The notes below the pieces were generated by a model. It was not told the DNA's origin and did no database searches. It saw only the letters and a list, made by a program, of their open reading frames with translations. 20,216 bases of DNA from assembly GCA_035493835.1 (NCBI GenBank), contig DATJHO010000036.1, positions 1-20,216 on the forward strand, written 5' to 3'. Shown one piece after another: positions 14,395-20,216 of this stretch (position 1 is its first letter; the number at the start of each line of letters is the position of its first letter). The stretch is from DASZTU01 sp035493835. GTDB taxonomy: Bacteria; Pseudomonadota; Alphaproteobacteria; Rhizobiales; Devosiaceae. Made by a program: the position numbers and the translations under genes.

Positions 14395-14751
14395 TCAGTG
14401 GACCACGCGGTGAATGACGCTGATGAGTTTTTCGGGATCGAAGGGTTTTACGATCCAGCCGGTCCCCCCTGCCGCGCGCCCCTGGTCGCGCTTTTCCTGG
14501 CTGGTCTCGGTGGTGAGGATCAGGATCGGCAGGCTGTGCGCGCCCGAGGCCCGGACGTTCTTGATGAACTCGATGCCATCCATCACCGGCATGTTGATGT
14601 CGGTGATGATGACGTCGACCTTCTCACGGGCCAGCACGCTAAGGCCCTTCTGTCCGTCTTCGGCCTGCAGCACCTCGAAGCCGGCGCCGGACAGGGTATG
14701 GTGCAGCATCGCAAGAATAGTTCTGGAATCGTCGACCGTCAGAACACGCAT
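14395..14751 (-). CDS. cheY1: Chemotaxis response regulator CheY (CheY1-like)
   Basis: Receiver-only protein of 118 residues. D7/D8 form the acidic pocket, D51 (TDINMPVMDG) accepts phosphate, T80 and K102 (IVKPF) complete the site, and Trp (W99) occupies the aromatic switch position where the second CheY has Tyr. It lies between the STAS gene (6-base gap) and cheA, the place of Sinorhizobium CheY1, which serves as a phosphate sink rather than the motor regulator. The start codon is preceded by AAAGG within the end of the STAS gene. The sink role is inferred from position. Confidence 0.93.
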   Translation of the reverse strand: MRVLTVDDSRTILAMLHHTLSGAGFEVLQAEDGQKGLSVLAREKVDVIITDINMPVMDGIEFIKNVRASGAHSLPILILTTETSQEKRDQGRAAGGTGWIVKPFDPEKLISVIHRVVH

Positions 14752-14757
14752 TCCAGA

Positions 14758-15048
14758 CTAACCTTTCATCAATGGCTGAAACCGCTCGCCAAACCCGAGC
14801 CGGTCGATCGCAGCCTGCATGGGCGCGCTGACATTCTTGAGTTTGAAAGCAAAATTGTTGCGCCGCGCGGATTCGGCCCCGCTCAGCAAAATCAGCAATG
14901 CGTTGGTTGAAATCCGTTCGACGGCCGCCCCGGAAACAGTGGAGGGTCCCCGTTCGATCGCCGCGACCAGCCCGTCGCGCACACCATCGAGCGTATCCAA
15001 GTCCACCACCGCCGGCAGCTCGACTGTATTCTGCGGCGCTTTTGCCAT
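14758..15048 (-). CDS. STAS-domain protein, CheS-like
   Basis: 96 residues forming one anti-sigma-antagonist (STAS) fold: strand VELPAVVDLDTLDGVRDGLVAAI, then VERISTNALLILLSGAESAR around the site that is phosphorylated in SpoIIAA-type proteins (S47/T48 here), then FAFKLKNVSAPMQAAIDRLGF. It is the first gene of the cheY1-cheA-cheW operon. In Sinorhizobium a STAS protein of about this size at the same position, CheS, binds CheA and speeds decay of CheY1-P. The same role is likely here. The ribosome site is poor (GGGGGC). The family is clear; the CheS function is by analogy. Confidence 0.85.
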   Translation of the reverse strand: MAKAPQNTVELPAVVDLDTLDGVRDGLVAAIERGPSTVSGAAVERISTNALLILLSGAESARRNNFAFKLKNVSAPMQAAIDRLGFGERFQPLMKG

Positions 15049-15107
15049 AAAAATTCTTGCCCCCGGGAATGCCCCTTTTCCCAGGCGTCAGTGTCCATGC
15101 GAACGGT

Positions 15108-15122
15108 TTAAGAAGTGCTAAG
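15108..15122 (+). promoter_or_regulatory. Candidate CtrA-like box upstream of the cheS-cheY1-cheA operon
   Basis: TTAA-N6-CTAAG at 15108-15122, about 60 bases upstream of the STAS start codon, in the 116-bp gap after the hydrolase gene. It shares the GAAGTG core with the elements near 8571 and 9543. The spacing is one base short of the CtrA consensus (TTAA-N7-TTAA), so this is a weak call. Confidence 0.25.
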
Positions 15123-15164
15123 TTTGATCCGCATTGAATCGGACTTGCATTCGGCCGAATGCCC

Positions 15165-16214
15165 TCAGAAGTGCGACCTCGCCACCTCGTCAATCGCCCC
15201 GACATCGACTTCCGCCAGGCTTGCCGGTCGCCATTGCGGCTTCTGGTCCTTGTCGACCAGCACCGCCCGGACACCCTCGGCGAAATCAGGCTGGCGCGCC
15301 ATGAAACTGGCGAGCCTCAGATCGATCCCCAGCACCACCGCGATCTCCGGATTCTGCCGCGCCAGGCGGTGGCCGGCAAGGATCGCCGCAAGGCTTGTCG
15401 GCGAGCGGCCGGCGAGCGCCTGGGCGAGCCCATCGAGCCCGCTGTCGTGGGTGGTGACGGCTTGTGCGATGCCTTTGGCGATTTCGCCGGCCGTGGCACC
15501 GGCAAAGACCTCGGCCAGCCGATCCGCCTGAGCGCAGAGCACCGCATCGTCCGGCTCGAGGCTTTCGGCCTGCATCAGCTGCACCAGCGCGGTCTCCACA
15601 TCGGTGGCCGCCGACGCCGCGGCGATGCCGCTCCGCACCGCCCCTGCGCGCGCCGGATCGATTGCCGCATCGCAGAGCCCCAGCGTCAGCGCATCGCCCG
15701 GGCCGACCGCGAGGCCGGACAGCAGGAACGCCAGCGCCCGCGCCTCCGGCACCAAAGCGAGGATGGCGTTGATGCCGACATCGGGGACAAAGCCGATCGC
15801 CGCCTCCGGCATGGCGAAGCGCGCATCCATGGTGGCAAAGCTGAAGCGTGCATGGCTGAGAATGCCGAGACCGCCACCCATCGCCACGCCGTGCCCGATC
15901 GCCGCAATCGGCTTGGGATAGGTCGCGATCATCTCGTTCATGGCATATTCCGCCGCGAAATAGGCATCCGCCTCCGCCGCCTTGCCGGCGAGCACGAGGC
16001 TGCGCGCCGCCCGCACATCGCCGCCGGCGCAAAACCCGCGCGGTCCCCGCCCCTCGAACAGCACGGCGCGGATCTGCGCGTCATCGCGCCAGCCGGCCAG
16101 CGTTTCGGCGATGCCGTCGATCATCTCCCGGCTCAAGGCATTGATCGCCTCCGGGCGATTGAGGGCGATGACGCCGAGATGGCCTGCGACCGAAATATCA
16201 AGCTGCGGCGTCAT
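15165..16214 (-). CDS. 3-hydroxyisobutyryl-CoA hydrolase-like protein (enoyl-CoA hydratase/isomerase family)
   Basis: 349 residues, the usual length for HIBCH, which hydrolyses 3-hydroxyisobutyryl-CoA in valine breakdown. Crotonase-fold motifs in order: FCAGGDVRA (61-69), EYAMNEMIATYPKP (89-102), HGVAMGGGLG (108-117, oxyanion hole) and FAMPEAAIGFVPDVG (133-147), where E137 and D145 sit eight residues apart like the catalytic pair of human HIBCH. The C-terminal DFAEGVRAVLVDKDQKPQW is the ECH_2 signature. After PDVG the family usually has a Gly-rich turn and aromatics; here it reads INAILAL. GGAGG precedes the ATG. It is separated from the chemotaxis operon by 116 bases and has no evident functional link to it. 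Confidence 0.87.
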   Translation of the reverse strand: MTPQLDISVAGHLGVIALNRPEAINALSREMIDGIAETLAGWRDDAQIRAVLFEGRGPRGFCAGGDVRAARSLVLAGKAAEADAYFAAEYAMNEMIATYPKPIAAIGHGVAMGGGLGILSHARFSFATMDARFAMPEAAIGFVPDVGINAILALVPEARALAFLLSGLAVGPGDALTLGLCDAAIDPARAGAVRSGIAAASAATDVETALVQLMQAESLEPDDAVLCAQADRLAEVFAGATAGEIAKGIAQAVTTHDSGLDGLAQALAGRSPTSLAAILAGHRLARQNPEIAVVLGIDLRLASFMARQPDFAEGVRAVLVDKDQKPQWRPASLAEVDVGAIDEVARSHF

Positions 16215-16234
16215 CCGGCTTCCCCTCCACCCTC

Positions 16235-16268
16235 GCCCTTCGACAGGCTCAAAGGGAGGTCGAAGGGC
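16235..16268. repeat. Short palindromic repeat of the CCCTTCGAC type
   Basis: GCCCTTCGAC (16235-16244) and GTCGAAGGGC (16259-16268) are a perfect 10-bp inverted repeat with a 14-base loop, in the gap between two divergent genes. The CCCTTCGACAGGCTCA core is, to my knowledge, a common dispersed palindrome in many bacterial genomes. A T-run is absent. Confidence 0.5.
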
Positions 16269-16399
16269 ATAAACTGTCGTACGCCCCTGGGGGGTGCTTG
16301 TCGAACCGCGAGAGCCCGGCCTTGTTCCCGCCGAGGCGCAATAAAATCCCTCGCCTCCCCAGTTTCAAACCGCGGCCGCCGGTGCTACGCACTCCTTCC

Positions 16400-17713
16400 A
16401 TGATTACCAACGTACATCTCACCGGCCTCGCGCGCGACCTCGCCGCCCGCGCAGAAACGGGCAAGCCCATCCGCCTCGGCGTTATCGGCTCGGGCGAGAT
16501 GGGCACCGATCTCGTGACGCAAGGTTCGCTTATGGCGGGCATCGAGGTCGCCGCGATTTCGACGCGCCGGCCGCACACGGCCCGCGAGGCGATCAACATC
16601 GCGTTCGGCGACGAGAGCCGCGCGGCAGAGGCCGACAGCGCCGGGAAAGTGTCGGCCGCCATCGAAGCCGGCAAGATCGCCATCACTTCCAACCAACTTT
16701 TGGTCACCAACCCGCTGATCGACGTCGTGATCGACGCGACCGGCAAGCCCGGCGTCGCCGCCGACTACGACCTGATGGCGATGGAACACGGCAAGCACCT
16801 GGTGATGATGAACGTCGAAGCCGACGTGACCATCGGGCCTTACCTCAAGAAAGAGGCCGACCGGCTGGGCGTCGTCTATTCGGTGGGCGCCGGGGACGAA
16901 CCCTCCTCCTGCATGGAGCTGATCGAGTTCGCCTCCGCCCTGGGCCTCAGGATCGTTGCTGCGGGCAAGGGCAAGAACAACCCGTTGAACCACGACGCGG
17001 TGCCCGATGATTATCGCAAGGAAGCCACCCGCCGGAACATGAACCCGCGCATGCTGGTCGAGTTCGTCGATGGCTCAAAGACGATGGTGGAAATGTGCGC
17101 CATCGCCAACGCCACCGGCCTCGTCCCTGACGTTCCGGGCATGCACGGCCCCAAGACCGACCGCGACGACATGGTCAAGGTTTTGATCCCCAAGGCCGAT
17201 GGCGGCATCCTCAACAACAAGGGCGTCGTCGACTACACCATCGGCAAGGGCGTGGCGCCAGGCGTGTTCGTCATCGTCGAAGCCGAGCATCCGCGCATCA
17301 TCGAGCGGATGGACGATCTCCATATCGGCAAGGGGCCGTATTACGCCTTCTTCCGGCCCTATCACCTGACCTCGCTCGAAGTGCCGCTGACCGCCGCGCG
17401 CATCATGCTCCACGGCAAGCCCGACATGGTGCCGATGGCACAGCCGGTCGCCGAAGTCTGCGCCGTCGCCAAGCGCGACCTGGCGCCGGGCGAGACTTTC
17501 GATGCCATTGGGGAAACCTGCTACCGCAGCTTTACCATGACGATTGGTGACGCCCGGTCAAAACGGGCGCTGCCGGTCGGGCTGCTCGAGGGCGGCAAGG
17601 TCCTCGCGCCCGTCAAGAAGGGCGAACTGCTGACCGCCCAAAATGCCGCCGCCGACCCAAGCACCAATCTTTACCGGTTGCGAAAACTGCAGGACGCGAT
17701 GTTCGGGCTTTGA
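16400..17713 (+). CDS. Homoserine dehydrogenase-like NAD(P) oxidoreductase with C-terminal SAF domain (COG4091 type)
   Basis: 437 residues. An N-terminal Rossmann fold has GVIGSGEMG at about 27-35, and the central part has VVIDATGKPGV and GAGDEPSSCMELIEFA. The C-terminal segment from about 350 (AVAKRDLAPGETFD... LPVGLLEGGKVLAPVKKGELL) is a SAF domain. This architecture is that of predicted homoserine-dehydrogenase-like proteins, several of which belong to sugar or polyol catabolic gene sets; the substrate is not known here. The ATG at 16400 was chosen because the Rossmann strand begins shortly after it. An in-frame TTG at 16298 would add 34 non-conserved residues. No good ribosome site is visible. 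It is divergent from the hydrolase gene. Confidence 0.82.
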   Translation: MITNVHLTGLARDLAARAETGKPIRLGVIGSGEMGTDLVTQGSLMAGIEVAAISTRRPHTAREAINIAFGDESRAAEADSAGKVSAAIEAGKIAITSNQLLVTNPLIDVVIDATGKPGVAADYDLMAMEHGKHLVMMNVEADVTIGPYLKKEADRLGVVYSVGAGDEPSSCMELIEFASALGLRIVAAGKGKNNPLNHDAVPDDYRKEATRRNMNPRMLVEFVDGSKTMVEMCAIANATGLVPDVPGMHGPKTDRDDMVKVLIPKADGGILNNKGVVDYTIGKGVAPGVFVIVEAEHPRIIERMDDLHIGKGPYYAFFRPYHLTSLEVPLTAARIMLHGKPDMVPMAQPVAEVCAVAKRDLAPGETFDAIGETCYRSFTMTIGDARSKRALPVGLLEGGKVLAPVKKGELLTAQNAAADPSTNLYRLRKLQDAMFGL

Positions 17714-17789
17714 GCGTGATGTGCCTCACGCCATCGCTGACACCGATCGAAGCACGAAGCTGTCTTCATGCCTCGGCGAATCCTGGCCC

Positions 17790-18026
17790 TAGAGCAAGAT
17801 CCGGTTGAGCTGAAGCATCCCCCTTCCTTCGTCATGGCCGGGCTTGACCCGGCCACCCATGACGCCTCGCCAGTTCCACTGCGGCTATTTGAAAGGCAGC
17901 ATGGGTCCCCGGGTCAAGCCCGGGGATGACGATGTGACGAGATCCGCGACGGAATGCCGAAGCCGCGCCAGCAGCACGTCGCCAAATCATTTGCGGCTTG
18001 CGTCAACTCACCAGGATCATGCCCTA
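17790..18026. mobile_element. MITE-like palindromic repeat, copy 2
   Basis: A 237-bp relative of the element at 8641-8894, in the same orientation. Terminal inverted repeats are TAGAGCAAGATCC on the left and GGATCATGCCCTA on the right (11 of 13 match), so both ends show TA. The internal palindrome has 33-base arms at 17829-17861 and 17900-17932 with four mismatches. The stop codon of the minus-strand oxidoreductase gene (18024-18026) is formed by its right end. It fills most of the 310-bp gap between two convergent genes and could act as a bidirectional terminator. No coding capacity. Confidence 0.65.
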
Positions 18027-18998
18027 CCCCCTGAGAACGATTTTCCCCGGCCGCCCCGGCACATTGCTCGCCGCAGCCGCCTTGGCCGCATCAGCCAGGT
18101 CGAAGACCTCAGCCACGGGCAGGCGCAACTCGCCGCTCGCCGCGCGCTGGACCAGTTCGCCGATGAGTTCGCCCATGCGCTCGGGGCTGACGGTATCCGA
18201 CGGCTTGGCGGCCCAGAACCCCTTCACCATCGCTTGCCTGTAAAGGATGATACCGGGATCGATCGCCAGTTTTTCCCCCGACAGCGCGCCAAAAAGATAG
18301 AGCACGGATTTTTCGCCCATGAGCGACAGCATCTGCTCGGGGGCGCTGCCGCCGATGGAATCGAGCCCCCGGATGATCGGGGCGCCTCCCGTCAGCGCCG
18401 CAACCCGATTTTGCCAGCCCGGCTTCGCGGTCGAGACTGCATTTGGGATACCGAGCGCGGCGAGTTCGGCCACTGCAGCCTCACGCCGCACGAGGTTGAC
18501 GACATTGACGCCTCGCTCCATAGCGCGTCGCGCAATGAGCTTGCCGACTGCCCCATTGGCAACGTTCTGGATGATCCAGTCGCCGGGCTTGACCTCAAGC
18601 TCCTCGAACAGGCGCCAGGCGCTGAGCGGCATGGCGATGAGCTGGCACGCGGTTTCATCCGGTATGGCATCGGGCACGGCAATCAGCCGCGCGGCGTCGG
18701 CGAGAAAATACTCGGCCCAGACGGCGCTTGCGCCGCCGCAGACGCGCTGGCCCGCTTTGAGATTGGTGACACCCTCGCCGAGCGCATCGACGATGCCGAC
18801 CGCCTCGGTGCCGGGCACCGCCGGCAGTTGCGGCAGCATGCCATAGGTACCGGAGATGATCATCAGATCGTGGTTGTGGATGGGGGAGAGCAGCAACTTT
18901 ACCCGTACCTGCCCCGGACCGGGGTCGGGCACCGGACGCTGCTTGACCTCAAGCACTTCCTCCGGCTTGCCGAACCGTTCAAAGACCACGCTGCGCAT
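18024..18998 (-). CDS. Zinc-free MDR family oxidoreductase (quinone oxidoreductase / 2-enoyl thioester reductase-like)
   Basis: 324 residues of the medium-chain dehydrogenase/reductase fold. The N-terminal GroES-like domain is at about 1-120 (VVFERFGKPEEVLEV; SPIHNHDLMIISGTYG; VPGTEAVGIV). The nucleotide-binding domain begins with IIQNVANGAVGKLIARRA (about 142-159), which resembles the AxxGxxG loop of enoyl thioester reductases. The Cys/His ligands for catalytic and structural zinc are absent. The expected reaction is NADPH-dependent reduction of an enone or enoyl thioester; the substrate is unclear. The stop codon falls in the MITE-like repeat. It lies 64 bases downstream of the ABC permease in the same direction. 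Confidence 0.85.
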   Translation of the reverse strand: MRSVVFERFGKPEEVLEVKQRPVPDPGPGQVRVKLLLSPIHNHDLMIISGTYGMLPQLPAVPGTEAVGIVDALGEGVTNLKAGQRVCGGASAVWAEYFLADAARLIAVPDAIPDETACQLIAMPLSAWRLFEELEVKPGDWIIQNVANGAVGKLIARRAMERGVNVVNLVRREAAVAELAALGIPNAVSTAKPGWQNRVAALTGGAPIIRGLDSIGGSAPEQMLSLMGEKSVLYLFGALSGEKLAIDPGIILYRQAMVKGFWAAKPSDTVSPERMGELIGELVQRAASGELRLPVAEVFDLADAAKAAAASNVPGRPGKIVLRG

Positions 18999-19062
18999 AT
19001 GACATCCTCGCGAAAAACCGAGCCGTACATGACCCGCATGTGCGGCCCTGGCAAGGCAGTCG

Positions 19063-20214
19063 TCAGTCCAGCGTCTGCCGGTATCTCAGCATCGCGATGC
19101 CCGCGATCACCACGAGGATGATCCCGAGCGCCAGCATCTCGCTGCCGATGTCGCCGGTGCCCGCGCCTTTCAGCATCACCTCGCGCACGATCCTGAGGAA
19201 GTGGGTGGCCGGAACGCCCGTGCCCAGCACCTGCGCCCAGCCGGGCATGCCGGCGAATGGGAACATGAAGCCCGAAAGCAGGATCGAGGGCAGGATCGTG
19301 AACACCGATAGCTGCATGGCCTGCATCTGGTTGCGGGCGGCGGTCGAGATCAAAAAGCCCAGCGCCAAATTGACCACGATAAAGAGGTTGAAGCCGAGGA
19401 AGAAGGCCACCACCGAGCCCTCGAACGGCACGCCGAAGACCAGCGATGCTGCAATGAGGAACACCGCCGTCTGCACATAGCCGACGAACACATAGGGCAG
19501 GATCTTTCCCAGCATAACCTCGAGCGGCCGCACCGGGGTGGCAAGCAGCATCTCCATTGTGCCGCGCTCGCTCTCCTTCACGATGGCGACGGCGGTGATC
19601 ATCGTCATGGTCATCGACAGAATGATCGCCAGCAGCCCCGGCACGATGTTGGTCGAGGTCTTGCCCTCGGGATTATATTGCCGATGGACGGTCACCGAAA
19701 ACGGGGCGGGCGTGGGGGCCAGGTTCGAGAGCGCGCCGGTCAACACCTGGTCGATGGCGGTCTGGACGATGCCGTTGAGCGCCGCCGTGGCGTTGCCGAC
19801 CGCCGAAGGATCGGAGGCATCGGCCGCGAGCAGCAGGGCCGGCCGCCGGTTGCGGACCACGTCGCGCTCGAAATTCTGTGGGATCACCACCACGAAATTG
19901 GCCCTGCCGTCGCGCAGTGCCTGCTGGCCGGCCTGGCCGCCCGCGACGGGCCCGCGAAAATCGAAATAGGTCGAGGTGGACATCCCCGAAATGATCGCCC
20001 GCGTCAGCGGCCCGGTGTCGTTGACCTCGATCAGGGTCGGCAAATGCCGAGGGTCGGCGTTGATAGCAAAGCCGAACAGCAGAAGCTGCATGATCGGCAG
20101 CCCGACCATCATGGCGAAGGTGACGCGGTCGCGCCGCATCTGGATGAACTCCTTCACCAGCACGGCAAGGAACCGGCCGAGCGAGAATGGGGGCGAGTTC
20201 GCGTTCTTGCTCAT
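19063..20214 (-). CDS. ABC-2 type transporter permease (YhhJ/YbhR-like)
   Basis: 383-residue membrane subunit of an ABC exporter. One TM helix near the N-terminus (about 33-52) follows the KEFIQMRRDRVTF segment typical of the family. A long extracytoplasmic domain is at about 53-190, then five further hydrophobic segments to the C-terminus (IVPGLLAIILSMTMTMITAVAIV, KILPYVFVGYVQTAVFLIAASLVFG and others). KESERGTMEMLLATPVRP is the cytoplasmic ABC2_membrane signature. The ATP-binding subunit and probably a membrane-fusion protein should lie just beyond the right edge (upstream on this strand). Only two bases before the ATG are in the window, so the start cannot be tested against a ribosome site. 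The exported substrate is unknown. Confidence 0.9.
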   Translation of the reverse strand: MSKNANSPPFSLGRFLAVLVKEFIQMRRDRVTFAMMVGLPIMQLLLFGFAINADPRHLPTLIEVNDTGPLTRAIISGMSTSTYFDFRGPVAGGQAGQQALRDGRANFVVVIPQNFERDVVRNRRPALLLAADASDPSAVGNATAALNGIVQTAIDQVLTGALSNLAPTPAPFSVTVHRQYNPEGKTSTNIVPGLLAIILSMTMTMITAVAIVKESERGTMEMLLATPVRPLEVMLGKILPYVFVGYVQTAVFLIAASLVFGVPFEGSVVAFFLGFNLFIVVNLALGFLISTAARNQMQAMQLSVFTILPSILLSGFMFPFAGMPGWAQVLGTGVPATHFLRIVREVMLKGAGTGDIGSEMLALGIILVVIAGIAMLRYRQTLD

Positions 20215-20216
20215 GC

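Noticed and set aside
17714..17731. GCGTGA/TCACGC hairpin directly after the stop codon of the COG4091-type gene
   Set aside because: The six-bp stem has no T-run. The MITE-like element just downstream offers much stronger structures.

Overview
The window is a high-GC stretch of an alphaproteobacterial chromosome, most likely Hyphomicrobiales (Rhizobiales). The basis is gene order and protein style: a small STAS protein, CheY, CheA and CheW, followed further on by CheR, CheB and a second CheY. This matches the order I know from Sinorhizobium-type clusters (cheS-cheY1-cheA-cheW-cheR-cheB-cheY2-cheD-cheT). A Devosia-like relative is possible, but the genus is a guess.

Layout. Positions 1-15048 hold a chemotaxis cluster transcribed almost entirely leftward (minus strand). 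Read in the direction of transcription it runs: STAS protein (CheS-like), CheY1, CheA, CheW, then after an interruption CheD, a membrane-anchored PAS-type receptor, CheR, CheB (ATGA overlap), CheY2, a four-helix-bundle MCP, and a Cache-domain MCP cut by the window's left edge. The interruption (9651-11509) is a rightward pair: a 117-residue protein carrying the DxxxQ signature of CheZ/CheT phosphatases, and a GT-C (PMT/ArnT-like) membrane glycosyltransferase. The DxxxQ gene is divergent from cheD, and both proteins end in the same -IELF tail.

Together these genes form an almost complete pathway: receptors (three), kinase (CheA), coupling protein (CheW), motor-type CheY plus a second CheY that may be a phosphate sink with CheS, a candidate phosphatase (CheT/CheZ-like), and adaptation enzymes CheR, CheB and CheD. 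The 4HB MCP ends in DWSEF, which resembles the CheR-tethering pentapeptide.

From 15165 to the right edge lie ordinary metabolic and transport genes: a 3-hydroxyisobutyryl-CoA hydrolase-like protein (minus), a COG4091-type homoserine dehydrogenase-like oxidoreductase with a C-terminal SAF domain (plus), a zinc-free MDR/quinone oxidoreductase-like protein (minus) and an ABC-2 type permease (minus).

Non-coding features of note: a textbook UUCG-loop terminator after the 4HB MCP; two copies of a 237-254 bp palindromic, MITE-like repeat, each abutting the stop codon of a minus-strand gene; a ~670 bp direct repeat (about 96% identical by hand count) shared by the two tandem MCP genes; a perfect 14-bp hairpin in the last codons of the glycosyltransferase gene; and weak CtrA-like boxes upstream of three chemotaxis transcription units. 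I saw no tRNA, rRNA, CRISPR array or transposase gene.
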